NCBI GenBank assembly: GCA_033439295.1
Contig: JAVTLE010000003.1
Span: 1,922,001 to 1,986,000, forward strand
DNA length: 64,000 bases
Reading direction: 5' to 3'
From: Deuterostichococcus epilithicus
Lineage: Eukaryota > Chlorophyta > Trebouxiophyceae > Prasiolales > Stichococcaceae
Part shown: positions 1-11,734 of the stretch, one piece after another
How positions within the stretch are numbered: the first letter of the stretch is position 1
How the letters are laid out: each line of letters opens with the position of its first letter
The notes under the pieces: generated by a model
Told to the model about the DNA's origin: nothing
Seen by the model: the letters and a program-made list of their open reading frames with translations, nothing else
The model's database searches: none
Translations under genes and position numbers: made by a program

Positions 1-3000
1 ATGCTCGTCGTGGATGGTACGCAGCGCGCGCCACACGGCGGAGTTGCACTTGAAGCCCGAGCCGAAGGCGATCTGCCACACGCGGTCGCCGCGGTGCACC
101 GTCTTCTTGCTTTCGATGTTGGACAGCACGTACCTGCGGCCGGCATTTGAAGGCTCAACGGCTTGAAGTAGGCAGGACAGCACGTTTGCAGATCGCGAGA
201 GCTGGATGCCAGGGCCACCGCCACTGTATTCTTGTGTTCTGACAGCCCGTACCAGCCCCGCCGCCGCGTCATCAAGCCCTGCGCCACTCAGCCCGCTGCA
301 GCTCCCAGTCACGAGACCGCGAGCCCGTGCGGGGCGCAACGCACCCTCGAGCCGGTGAGGGTGCAGAGCACCAACACATGTGAGGCAACAAGCAATTGCA
401 TAACGAGCAACAATTCCACAATAAACCTGTAAAGCACAAGAGTAAGACCCACTTTCATATAAAAGCGCACCAGATGGAGGACGATGACACGTTGCCCCAG
501 CGGAACAGCGCGTCCTTGGACGGCTGCACGTGCTCCGGCGACAGCAGCAGCTGCTTCTCGATCTCCGCAATCACGCCGGCGCCGCCTGGCCGCAGTTGGG
601 GGAGGCTCGACGTGTTCTGAGGCAGGGCATCGCAAAAGCAAAACGAGCATGCATCAGTCAACAGACAGACACGGCACACCAGCTTCTTCGGACTGTGGCG
701 GACTGGCAACCACAGCTTGTGCAAGATTTGAGGAAATTCAAGGGACGTGGCAGGTCCAGCGCCCACCCACCGGTGTGTATGCAGAAGTGCTCGAAGGCCA
801 GTTTGAAGTCTGGGATGTATGGCCTGATGTGCTTCATTCGCAGGCCCTGCGGCATGGTGGGCGACGCAAATCAGTGAAAATCAGTGATTGTTGTGCACTG
901 TCAGCAGGTTTGTGCACCCTCAGCAGCTGTCGTGGCTTGATGATGCAGTGCACGATGACGCACAAGGTGTGGGTGTATGGCGGAGTTCATCGCACCTTCC
1001 TGCAGATGAGGTTCACGAAGAAGAGCAGCTGCAGGTGCCGCACAACAAACACATCAGGTGTCAATGCCATGCCACAATGAGGGTGCAGTGGGTCTGCTCT
1101 TGAAGCGTCAACAGAGGATCAGAGCGCCAGGTCAGGTCGACGCAGAGACGGAGCAGCACAGGTCTGGGGCTGCACATGATATGCAGTATGAAGGCGCCAG
1201 ACGGACCCACCTGCTCGCTGAGGGGCAGCACCATGGGGCCTAGCGTCGTGATGTTGGCCTTGAGGCTGCCGCCCGCAATGGCCATCAGGTCCCGTGACAG
1301 GTGCACGCCCACCTGCCATTGCACGTGCGGACGGGGCTGGCTCAGGGCTCTCGAACCCGGCATGAAGCTGCCAGGATGGGCTCAGGGCTGACGCCCGACC
1401 CGGCACACAGGCTGACGGCACACAGGCACTCCCTGCAGCGCCGGGGGCAGCCGGGGCCAGCGACCCGAGCCAGCAAAGCAGCAGACAGCCAGACGAACGT
1501 CATCACGGGGTCAGAATGTTGTCCGCAAACCATAACAGGCAACAGTTGATCGCGGCACACGACGACGTTCTGCTCGAGATCCACGCTCAGGAACCATGGT
1601 GATGGCGGCCATCGTGGCCGATCAGTAGATGGGAAGGCCAGCTCCGAGTCGTTGTGCAGCGTACATCCACTGTACACAAAACAATCACACCTAAAAGAAC
1701 AAGCACACCTTGCCGTCCTCGTCCTCACGCTGCACGACGCAGCCGAAGTTGGCATCGGAGGCGCCCATGTGCGTGCGCACCGTGTGCAGCAGCTCGTACT
1801 TTGCCGTCCACCTGTCCCGCCGCCTGCGGTGAAACAGAATCAGAAGGCGTTCAATGGGTGTTTTGCTGTCCGCAGCTCGTGCTGTGCTGCCGGCCTATAC
1901 CGGCGCCTGCACAAGAGGACAGTGGCCAACTCGGATCAAGTTTTGGATCCAAAGGTGATCCGTGAATGCGTGTCTGTGTGCAACAGCTCATCCTTGGCAG
2001 TCCACCTGTCCCGCCGCCTGCGTGCGGGGCAGGTTGTGCCGAGTTGGACCAAAATATCAATTCCAAACCCGGTCTGCCAATCGACTTGGGTCCCACACGT
2101 TGCTACTCACAGCCGGCCTTCAATCATCAGACTCTGCTGCTGCTACAAATCCGAAATAATGAAGGGAGAGAATCCTCGCCCATTGCTGTGTGATGCACTG
2201 CGCAGGCGCTGGCAGGCTCGCTGGCTAGCGTCGCCGCGTGCTCCGTGTCTCTGAGATGCTGGCAGCCGCCCATGGTCTAAGCCAGCAAAGCCAGGCCTCA
2301 CACGGCGTGATGTGCGCGTGCACAAGGGGATCGGGGAGCCTGGCAAACTTTTGAGGAGGAGCGAGACGGAGGGGAGGCGGAGGCGGGAGGCAAGGGCGGG
2401 ACTCACTTGTTGGACAGCACCATTGCGGCACCGCCGATGCGGAACAGGCAGTTGGGGATGAGCATGGAGCGCTCCTCGCCGAAGTACCAGTTCTGCGTGA
2501 TGTTCTCGGTGGACACCACCAGCGCAGTGGCGTTGGGGTACACCTGCGGACAGCAGCTATCAGAAGTCGACCAAGAACATTGGGGTTATCAGCCATATAG
2601 CAGTTTGCGGAAGATGTGAAGACGTGCAGATGTGAAGACATGGAAGAAAACTTCTCCAAAGAGATGTGAATGATTCTTGTTGGACACCACCAGCATCGTG
2701 GTGTCAGGACCACATCCGCAGGGCAGCCAGTGGCGACAGCAGCCCTAGCCAGAGGTCTGGTGGTATGACTGGAAATTAGATGGTTTGGACATCGCATAAA
2801 CCTGCTGGGGCTGCCGATCGGGCCATGCTCGCAAGCTTCTCCTGAGCGGATGCCCGCATTGCGCAGACATGTTTGGCGGCTCTGATGCTCAGGGCGAGCT
2901 GGCTGATCGTGCCGCTCCAGCAGCGGTGGCGCCCAGACGGGCTGCCCAGTGAGGTACTGCCCCACAGGATTTCTCATGCGTCACCTAGCATGTTGCACTT

Positions 3001-5356
3001 TGCATGCCTGCAGCTTCCCGCGGGCGAGGCCAACGACGACGACGCATTGCTGCCCGATTCGCTGCCCGATTCATAAGGTCAGGCCAGGTCCCAACTCTTA
3101 TGGCAGCTGGCTTGCAGCAGCCATGGCCTGCAGCTGTGCACCTGCAGCTGCTCGCGTGCGAGGCCGATGGCGATGACGCCGGCGGAGCAGCCCATGCCGC
3201 CCAGGTTGTACGTGATGGTGTCGGAGCGCATCTTGAAATGATTCACGATCATCGCGGACAGGCTGGGGGTCGGGTTGAACAGCGAGCAGTTGACCACCAA
3301 GATGTCGATCTGCGCGGATGAGCAATGAAATGGACCGCTGGCGCTGAACAGCGAGCAGGTGACTATCAGGATGTCTGTGCATGCGGGAAGCCGATGATGA
3401 AAGACCATCCTCATCACGACCCTGGGTGCAGCCTTCGCAACATGTGACTCCTGAATGCAATCAGGCCCGCAACTAGGCCCTTATCCTGCGGCCACGGTCA
3501 CGGAGCACAATGCCCGACACCCATCTGTGTGCTGCACGGCATGCTGCACAGCCTCAAATCGATCTGGACCCGACACACGCACGGCACTCCTTGCGCACCT
3601 GGGACGCACGGAGCTTGCACTTCTTCAGCACCTCCGCGACGCTCTCAAAGATCACCATCTCTGCCTCCTCCCGGGCGGTGCGCATGTTGATGTTGGGCGG
3701 CCACACCCGCACACCTGTACGCAGAGTGCAGACACTACTGACTACCCCGCTTGCAGGGTGCGACCTCCTGTAGCCCGGGAGGGGGGGAGTGGGGTGCCCC
3801 AGTTGGGTTCTCTGCCCAGCTGCGCCGCACGCACCCCCGGCACCAGCAGCAGCTGCTTGACTCCGCAGCAGCCCGCCTGCCGCCGCCCCAGCGCCGGCCG
3901 CCCATGCGCCAACTGTTCCGAAGCCCCGCCAACCTGCACCCTTCCCCTCGCTGGAAAGGTCGTGCCCCCAGTCTCAGCTCGCCAGCAGGAGGCGGAACGC
4001 GCGAATGGCCGCCCGCCGTCGCACATGCTGCACACATCGGCAGCGGCAACCCACCTGGCGGCAGGTATGTCTCGTCGCCCAGTCCCGACTTGTCCATGAT
4101 CCGCTCCTGGAAGTCCATGGCCCTCTCGCTGAACACCTGTGTGCGGTTTCGCAGGGTTGCATAAGGCACAGCAGGCGAATCCGAACTGTTCCGATGTTGT
4201 GTGCTGTGCCAGCTGCTGGGACCGCCTCACTGGTTGCGTCTGCGCTGCGACCGGCAGACTTGCAGGAGGGCCACAAAGGGCGACAGCGTGAGTGAGGCAT
4301 GTGCGCACCCCGGATGCTTTGCTGAGCTCCTTGAAGCGGTCGCGCGTAATTTTGAGCCTGCAGCAGCAATAGCTCAAAACCTATGAAAGCCCCACATAGG
4401 TGGCGAAGAATCTTTCAGCTTATATGCTCGTCAGATGAGCAGGCCGCAGGCATTGAGAACGATTTTTGACAAGGGAGCACTCACTCAGCTGGCGGCTTGA
4501 AGACGTGGAAGTCGCGCAAGTAGACCGGCTTGGCGCGCGTCAGGATGTAGGTTAGTGCCAGACAGGTCAGCAGCAGGCTGCACAGGCAGAACGTGATCTG
4601 CAGGGTGCACACATGCACGTTGGCATATGCAGCAAATGTTGGTCTCGGCAAGTTGCCTCCACAATGCTGTCGGCCTGCTGCTGCTGGCCAGCTGCGGCAC
4701 AGTCTGCCTTCCGCATTGCACTCGGTTGGTGGCCATGCCAGACTGCTTCGACAGAGCTTCAGCACGGGCTGGCTGCCGCCACTGCGCGCCGTTGCTGCGG
4801 CCGAGACATGCCAAACCATTCCACTCACCAGGTTGAACTGCACATTCGTGTTCGACGCCGATTGCCAGATGCTTTTGAGCTCGCCACTCTTGCCCATGTT
4901 GAGTAGCTCGAGCTGCGGGGGCGGAAGCACAACTAGGTGTCACAACGCAGTTCAGCAAGCAGCAGTACTCTCACTGGAGGTTCATGCTGCACCATTCTTG
5001 CAGCCAAGAGCTGGTCCACAGTCGGACAGCCATGAAGGTTGCAGCCTGGAATGCGCACCGCTGTGGTGATGGCAACCGGCACCAGCAGCAACGTGAGGAA
5101 GTGCGTGACCAGCACATGGTAGCCCCTGCACACCAATTGAGCAGTCAAGACCGCTAATGAAGTGACTGGACAGGTCTCGCAGTTCAATCCGCGCAGGTTC
5201 GGCCGGCATGGAGCATCAGCACAGCACTTCTGCGCACCGCTTGACGTATTTCAGGGCGACGTCGCCTCGCCGGAAGTCTGCGACGAAACATTTGTGGTCC
5301 TTCAGCACGGACAGAGGTAGAGCTGGACTGGCGGTAGGGTGTTGCGCAGCAGTCAT
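1..5356 (-). CDS. KCS: 3-ketoacyl-CoA synthase (very-long-chain fatty acid elongase), 3' end outside window
   Basis: Condensing enzyme of the ER fatty acid elongase, joining malonyl-CoA to long acyl-CoA. Fifteen exons chain in frame: 5356-5238, 5125-5059, 4912-4829, 4597-4485, 4357-4309, 4136-4055, 3714-3599, 3309-3142, 2543-2407, 1823-1709, 1312-1211, 1028-996, 846-771, 585-471 and 133 to beyond 1. They give 503 residues, close to the usual 500-550, so little is missing. Two hydrophobic segments lie near residues 43-62 and 91-110, as expected for the N-terminal membrane anchor. The family triad is visible: Cys in GGMGCSAG (about residue 251), His in HFCIHTGG (about 419) and Asn in [12 protein letters not shown] (about 489). 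FAE1/KCS signatures such as [15 protein letters not shown] and GLGDETYLP are intact. The ATG at 5356 is the first in frame and gives a short soluble leader. Introns before exons 8, 9 and 10 hold echoes of the following exon. Substrate chain length cannot be read from sequence. Confidence 0.93.
1972..2021 (-). repeat. Intronic echo of KCS exon 10 5' edge
   Basis: About 50 bp copying the acceptor and the first codons of exon 10 (true copy at 1775-1828). Shared blocks include CGCAGGCGGCGGGACAGGTG and GAGCTG.TGCACAC. The echo keeps an AG but its reading frame has drifted from the true exon. It lies upstream of the acceptor that homology supports. Confidence 0.75.
2688..2735 (-). repeat. Intronic echo of KCS exon 9 5' edge
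   Basis: Degenerate copy of the exon 9 start (true copy about 2500-2548). Both share the block GCTGGTGGTGTCC followed by an AAC/GAGAA-like stretch. The acceptor AG is lost in the echo. Confidence 0.65.
3338..3392 (-). repeat. Intronic echo of KCS exon 8 5' edge
   Basis: Copy of the exon 8 start (true copy about 3270-3312) with the shared block TGCTCGCTGTTCA and a preceding CACAG. It lies 30-80 bp upstream of the used acceptor. Confidence 0.7.
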
Positions 5357-6194
5357 GACCACGAGCTGTCGGACACATGCATAACATGCATCCTGTGCGA
5401 CTTAGGCGCTGGGCAAATCGCACGCCACGCCGTACAGTCTCTTGAATGCCATGCAGAATTGTTGCTCCACCGTCGGCACGTCAGATCGTGCAGGCAGGTT
5501 CAAACCAGCAGGCACCAGGTGCGGATTGGGCCGTGTTGTCGGCCGTGTTGTCGGCAGGACATTTCCGACGCCGCCGAGTGGTATGAAAGCGATCGAAGAG
5601 CGCGTTGCAGTAGTGTTGAGACAAAGGGGCCTGCCATGAGAAGCCTCTCTGCGGCAGGCCCGACCCCGGTGGCTGCGACTCAACCCGGGCAAGTGCAGCG
5701 AGCTGCAGAGCCGAGCTTGCCTGGGATTGTCGGGAACAGCGGCCTGGCCTCCATCTGCCCGCCTGACCCCATGCCGTCAGCGAGCAGTGCTCGCAGATCG
5801 CCTCAGCCACGCCGTTGTCCCGCAGTCGGGCCTGGTGCAGCAGAGTCAACCCCCGACGGCGCCGTACCAAGCAGATGCCGACACTTGACTGCCCCAGATG
5901 GTACCGACGGTGTGGCGTCCGTGTACAACTTGCGGCTCTGTTGCAAGCAGTCGTTCAAGACCACCAGCCCGAACACGTCTTGTAATGTACTGGACCCGTG
6001 TGGAATTGACTGTTTGTCTGACAGCTTACGGCAGATGTCAGCGTCACGCAACCAGCAAGTAACCCGGCGGCAATGGCCTTCTGAGAATCCGCAACACATA
6101 GCGCTCACAGCGCGACCGACAACGAGCGCCGCGGCCCAAGTCCCGGCAGATGACATCACGGCGAAATGCTGCAGGGCGCGGCACCGTGCCATTT
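5357..6194. other. Intergenic region between BUD13 3' end and KCS start
   Basis: Holds the KCS promoter and BUD13 3' flank in tandem orientation. Long open frames cross it on both strands, but they have no recognisable domain and overlap the first KCS exon or the last BUD13 exons. I see no gene in it. Confidence 0.6.
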
Positions 6195-9100
6195 CTACAT
6201 GTCAGACTGACCTGCATGGCATGAATTGGGCACATAAGCAGCAGCTGGTTCTGCTGCTCTCAAGGTTGTGCGGGCGGGATGCTCAGGTATACATGCCACA
6301 GCCATGTCCAGCTGCCATGCACTGCGGCCGCGTGACGGCATGCGACAGGCACTGACAGGGCAGCGACGGAAGACTGGACGCTCACCCCATGCGCGCGCCT
6401 CCGCCTGCAGAGCAGTGGCAGCGTTCTGCGATTTGAAAAGCTCCCGCTCGAAGCCGTTGGAGCGGTCGACTCCGTCCCAGTGGCGCCCCGGCTTGATGCC
6501 GTAGCGATTTGGCGGCGCACCTAGGTTGCGCTTCAGCCAGCTGTGGCCCGGCACCTGCTGCGGCACCAGGAAGCCTGCGGGCAGCACCGGCAGCAGTCTC
6601 GATCAGCGCAGCCGCCAGGTGTGAGGCTGCGCTTCAAACAGCTGTAGCTCGGCCCCTGCTGCGGCACCTGGAAGCCTGCGGGGGCGGCGCCGGCGGCATG
6701 CTCAGACGGAGGCTGAAGGGTGCAGTGTGCACTGACAGGGGTGCGTGCCGGGACCGGCAAAGGCAGCAGATGCACAGCACAGGAGTGCAACACCACAGAA
6801 GCCTGCAGGATGCAGCGGCACATCGTGCTGTCGGTAAGCTCCTTCTCCTCGTGTCAACACAGGGCAAGCGGCCGGCCGAAGGGCCGAACACCGCCGGCCC
6901 GACGCCGCTGCCGTCGGGGCAGCAACATGCATGTGCAAAGCAGCATGCTTGAGACGGCAGCTGCGCAATGGTGCTTGCGCACAGGCACGCTTACAGCCGC
7001 CACTCACCAGTCTTCTTCTGCAGCGCGGCTGGCAGCACGGGCGGCGGCGGCCCGGCCTCCGCCAGCTTTTTCCGCGCCAGATGCGCCATGGGGTCCCCCC
7101 ACCGCACACGCTCCTTGAAGCTGGAGTCCGCGTCCAGGTCCGCCCTGCACAGTTCATGAAACCAAGAGTTTAGGACATGGTGTTACTTCTGCCCCAACAA
7201 CCCAAAACCCACCAGCTCAGCCCTACAGAGTGTGACGTTACAGCACATCGCGCTCTGCAGGCTCCAACAGCGCAGAGTCCAGCAGTGGAGCTCTGCACAA
7301 CCTCGCAGTGAGGCTCTGCAGGGCTTACGAAGCGGCACTCTGCAGCATGTTCACTCTGGAGCATTGTAAAGCCCGACAAGTCGGGCTCTGCAGCATCCAT
7401 CAATGATGTGCTGCGGGGCTCGGCGCCCCTCGGTCCCCGACGACCCATGAGCTGCACGCCAGAACCGGCAGCTAGGACAACATAATTGCCGGCCCTGACA
7501 CATCCGGGTGATGGCACATTGCCCGGCACACTGCTCGCTGCCGCGCAGCCTTCGGACACTGCCGCACCGCCAGCTCTGCTGAAGCGTGCCGCACGTCATG
7601 CTACACACCTGTCTCGTCAGTTCATTCTGCTTCCTGTTGCCTCTGCTTCCTGGTCGGACCGACAGCGCACCTGCTGCGGGCAAAGGGCTGCGCGGCCTGG
7701 GCGGCCTGCTCCGCACGCCGCGCCTCCGCGTCGCGCTGCTGCTTGACGCCGCCCGCCCACTCGGGCGCCACCCACTCCTTCGCCTTCTTCTCGGCATCCT
7801 TCGCGGCTTTCAGCTCCTCTTCCGACACCTCCTTGCCGCTCTTGTCGCGGTGCACCTGCAGTGAGGGGAGGCATGTCATGCATCAGCAGCTCGAACCTCT
7901 TGGGCTGCGGCTCTTGCGGCTTTCAGGCCCTCCGACACCTCCTTGCCGCCCCTGTCGCGGTGCACCCAGGGTTGCCGTGCGGGAAAGATGCAACATGTCT
8001 CAGCGGCTCAAACGGCTGCACGTGCCTCGAGGAACCATCTTCACAGACTGCCGTCACATTGGCTGGCCGCCCTCTGCGCAGAACGAGGAGACTGGAGCCA
8101 TCTTCCACCCGCTGGGTGTAAACTGTCGCTCGCTGCCGCCTGCCAGGCTCGTGTGAAGGTGACAGGGACTGCAACCCCACCCGCCTGCTGGCACCTAGCC
8201 TCATGAAGCTCAGACCCGGTGACAGAGGCCTCCAGGAAGCAAGCCGCTTGCACACCTTCCAGTCTGTCTCTCGGCCTCCACCATATCAAAGTCGTCCGTT
8301 TCAGCGTTGCGCTCACCGTCTTGGCATAGCGCCCCGTGACGGAGGCGTCCAGGGAGGCGAGCCGCTTGCGGTCTGCCTCCTTTTTGCGGATCAGCTCCTC
8401 CTGTAGCTGCTTCCCGGTCACCATGCCGGCCGCCGTGCCGTCCAGCATGCGCTTCTCCGCCTTTGTCCTGCGCATTCGGTTCAGTGGATTTGACACGCTT
8501 TCTCCTGAGAGTGCTAGGCCAGCTTCTCCTGCAGCTGCTTGCCGGTCACCATGCCCGCGACCGTGCCATCCAGCACACGCTTCACCACCTTCGTCCTGCG
8601 AACAATTGGTCAAGTGGTCTTGACATGTTTTGTTGTGAGAAAGCCGGGTCAACGCCTCCAGCAGCTGCTTTCCGGTTGTCGTGCCGGCGGCCGTGCCGTT
8701 CAGCACGCGTCCTTCCGCCTTTGTCCTGCGCTCGGCCGGCAGGCACATCTGCTCACTGGGTGCAGCCAGCGAGGCCGTGTTGTGCCAGGATACATCTTCA
8801 GGCACCCGTTCTGGTCGAACGGGAGTCTGATTCGAATCTGGGCGCAAGTGTCCCCACCTTTGATGCAGGTAAAACTGCAATCAGTTGACCAAAGCAAAGT
8901 TGGTTTCACACCTGCGGGGTGGCGAGGCGTCTGGCGAGCCAGCCGCGGCCCGCTTGCGCGGCGGGCTCAGGTCTGCTGATGCGCTGCGGTCGCGTGGCTG
9001 CACGCCCCGCCGCGGCGGCGAGGCGTCTGCGTCTGAATCTGCGGCGGCTCGCCGCCTGGACGGCGATGCATCGCTGGCGTCAGAGTCGTGGCGGCCCGCT

Positions 9101-9918
9101 GCCGCAGCGTCGCCCCGCCGGGGCGGAGACGCATCATCGTTGTCAGAGTCATGCCGCTGCCGCCGCCGCGGCGGCGAAGCATCATCGTCGGAGTCATGCC
9201 GTTGCCGCGGCGGCGAGGCGTCATCATCAGAGTCATGGCGCCGCCGCGGCGGCGAGGCATCATCATCAGAGTCATGGCGTCGCCGGTGCGGCGAGGCATC
9301 CGAGTCGTGCCGCTGCTGCCCGCTGCGCCCTGCGTCAGGCTCCGCCGCTACCCAGCCGCTGCCGTCCCCCCGCTCGTAAAAACCGCGCTGTGCCTGCAAA
9401 TACGATCAGGAGCAGGCCTTTTAATTTTACATCTTGTCGAGTTGCCACGTAAGGTGCAAGAACGTCATTTAATCAATAGAAGTTGCAGAAGGGGGCAGCA
9501 GGCTGCGCAGTCCCACCGTCTCCAGCTGGCGCTTGATATTCTCGGCTTCCTCCTCGTTGGCAATTATCGGCGCCACTGCAGCAAAAGTCCTCAAGCTTTG
9601 AGGGTCAGCAGCTGATCCTGATGGCAGGCAAATCGGTGATGAGAGCTGGCAGACGCTGACGCAAGCATCGGGCGGCACCAGGAACTCACACTCGTCGTCG
9701 TCGTCTGGGTCAAGTGCTGCCGAGGGTGCTGCGAATCCGGAAACATCCTCATCCAGAATGCGCACGCCGGCTGCGGCCGGCTTCGGCTTTTTCTTCTTCT
9801 TTTTCTTTTTGCCGTCGCCGTCAGAGGTGTACTTTGACAAATAGTCCTGCAGGGCCTTGTTCACAGGCGGAGTCGCCTTGGTGTCTGCACCTCTCAGGGA
9901 AGACTTGCCCGAGAACAT
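6195..9918 (-). CDS. BUD13: BUD13 homologue, RES complex splicing factor
   Basis: Subunit of the RES complex (with Snu17/RBMX2 and Pml1), which helps activate the spliceosome and retain unspliced pre-mRNA in the nucleus. Eight exons chain in frame to 482 residues: 9918-9690, 9575-9517, 9393-8912, 8467-8317, 7855-7671, 7144-7008, 6574-6386 and 6211-6195. Features in order are an N-terminal LQDYLSKY motif, a run of eight lysines, a central array of [12 protein letters not shown]-like repeats, the conserved TGKQLQEEL helix, a VHRDKSGK block, [11 protein letters not shown], and the Snu17-binding C-terminal region [20 protein letters not shown] ending in SDM. The last exon is only 17 nt; it restores the family's terminal Asp-Met. 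Exon 2's donor is inferred from frame only. Three introns carry copies of flanking exon edges. Confidence 0.92.
6618..6680 (-). repeat. Intronic echo of BUD13 exon 7 5' edge
   Basis: About 60 bp nearly parallel to the true exon start at 6515-6580. Both begin CGCAGGCTTCC and share GGTGCCGCAGCAGG. If translated it reads [17 protein letters not shown], against [17 protein letters not shown] in the true exon. The acceptor AG is kept. Confidence 0.85.
7895..7967 (-). repeat. Intronic echo of BUD13 exon 5 5' edge
   Basis: Copy of the [12 protein letters not shown] start of exon 5 (true copy 7790-7860), here [13 protein letters not shown] followed by CTGAAAGCCGCA. The preceding acceptor AG has been lost. 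Confidence 0.85.
8216..8252 (-). repeat. Intronic echo of BUD13 exon 4 3' part
   Basis: Copy of the end of exon 4 (true copy 8328-8375), sharing the GGCCTC.GTCAC pattern and CTTGC.TCC. It lies downstream of the true donor, the opposite side from the 5' echoes of the same exon. Confidence 0.6.
8529..8734 (-). repeat. Two serial intronic echoes of BUD13 exon 4 5' edge
   Basis: Two copies (8529-8602 and 8654-8734) of the start of exon 4 (true copy 8395-8472). Each retains CGCAG followed by GAC.AAGG, and the GGCACGG.. and ACCGG.AAGCAGCT segments. The outer copy can be read as [20 protein letters not shown], and the inner one needs a different frame. Homology supports only the third, innermost copy as exon. 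Confidence 0.85.
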
Positions 9919-11734
9919 CTGCTGCTCTGACCCTGCAAGAAAATCCTCTTGGACCTCTTCAAAGACTGGTCGTTGACATGGGATGAGACTCTAACGCTGT
10001 GCAGTCGCGCCCTACACCGCTATGGATGACTCCAGACCCACTGCGACGAACAAACTGCGCAGGAATGCAAAATTTGCTCACCTTTGCTTGCTCCTTTGCT
10101 CAGACTGTGCTGTGCTGACTGCAAAACCTGCTTCCTGTTGCTTCCTGCTGCCTGTTGCGAATTTAGTCACGGCCAGGCATTTGAGCTGTGTATTGGCCAG
10201 TGACGGCACATATTGCTGCTGTTACCAACGCAGTCAATTTTTAGCTGCTGCTTTCCTGACGAACTGCTTTTGCGTCCTGCTTTAGAAGTTTGCCAAGCCG
10301 ACCTAGACAGTGTCCCTGACATTAGCGATATCATACGGCTGCAGCGAGACACGGCACCCGGGAAAACCTATATTGGTTCACCGGAATGACTTTATGCGGG
10401 TGAGACGGTTGACCACTCCTGCTGCGGTGAAAAGCTGGACGTTCTCGCGCAAACAGCTTTCCGGCAGAACGTGGCCAAAAGTGCATGACGATGCGGTTTC
10501 GCACTGACACGAGAAACGTAGAGCACGATCTTTGTGCAGGTTTTTTAAATTTCTGAAACGGTCGGAAGGCAAAAAGCGGCAGAAGGCCCCTGAGGAAAAG
10601 ACTCGGCGGGCGACGCTTTCGGAGGGTAGTGCGCAGAAACCTTGCGATGCCCAAGCGAGTGTTGCCATCGGGTTCGTCACTGCATCCAAGGACAAATCCG
10701 CGGGCCACCGGCGTGCTGCGAGGCTGTCGGCGCGGCGGGTGCTGCTCACAGCCAAGACCAGGTTAGTGCAGATCCACACACACATACAGCATGCGTCAGC
10801 ATCTTCCACTCTGTCAGGTGTCGTCGTCTCCGGTTAGCCCGGTTAGCTCAATTCGAACTTATACAGCTCAGCAAGCCTGAACCGCACCGTCTGCGTCCGG
10901 TCGTCTGTGAAAATTGTCCATTTGAACCATATTGATGAGCAATTGCGGACTGTCGCACTTGCCTCTCGACTGCCGGTCACAGCAACGGCTTCAAGCCTTG
11001 TATTTTCAAATGCAGTTCGGACCTGCGAAAATGCACACCGCCCGATTCGGAGCTGCCGAATGCCACTCGGCTGCGCCTGCTGCTGGCTGCTGCCACATCT
11101 CGGTGTGCAGAAGGCTGCATATGCACGATCTCCTCACAATCGCAACAACAAAATTTCGGGAGCTTAACTATCGTGCAAGCAGCCAGTGACACACGATGTC
11201 AGGCGTGCACTGCTGCATAATGCCTCATGTTGGCGCAGCATGCTGCCAGCATCCCGACACCACAAGAGGCCGTCTGATGTAGCGTCCTCTGCTTCCCGTG
11301 GAATGTGAACCTTTCGATACGGTGCAGGTGCACGTTGCGAGAAATCTCCAACAGCCCGGTGCACACTGGCAGTAGCAGCCTGCGCAGTGTCGGTAGCTGC
11401 AACTATGATGCTAATAATGACAGCTCTGACACGATCGGTAGCGACTCGGAGTCCGCCAGCTGCCGAGAGGTGCGAATGAAAGCATGATCCTCGACAATTC
11501 CAAGCCTGCACAGACGATTACGTGCAGATCTGGTGGCTTGCAGGTCTCGCGCACGCGCGCTCACACCGCAGCACCAGTGCGACATGCGTCTCCCACAACC
11601 TCGCCAGCTCGGGGCGCTGACATGTCGTCACTGGCTTCTAAAGTTCCCTCGCTAATGGCCCTGAGCCCGCTGACTCTTGTGCCCAGGAGCCACGCACCAG
11701 GGTTTCACTGACGATCCAGCGTACCGCCAGCGGC
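9919..11734. other. Divergent intergenic region between BUD13 and kinase
   Basis: About 1.8 kb between two divergently read genes, so it should hold both promoters. It is less GC-rich than the flanks. I recognise no gene, RNA or repeat. A short frame starting at 11622 could be 5' leader of the kinase but has no similarity I know. Confidence 0.6.

Noticed and set aside
2225-2977. 250-codon minus-strand frame in the KCS region
   Set aside because: It runs through introns and reads exon 9 in the wrong frame; KCS homology explains the locus.
5339-6355. 338-codon plus-strand open frame across the KCS start and BUD13 3' end
   Set aside because: No domain, antisense to two confident genes, composition typical of chance frames in GC-rich DNA.
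8529-8734. BUD13 exon 4 echoes as real tandem or mutually exclusive exons
   Set aside because: One needs a different frame, and only the innermost copy continues into the conserved [12 protein letters not shown] segment.
8912-9393. [12 protein letters not shown] repeats as a non-coding satellite
   Set aside because: They are in frame within BUD13, where Ser-Pro-Arg repeats of this kind are a family hallmark.
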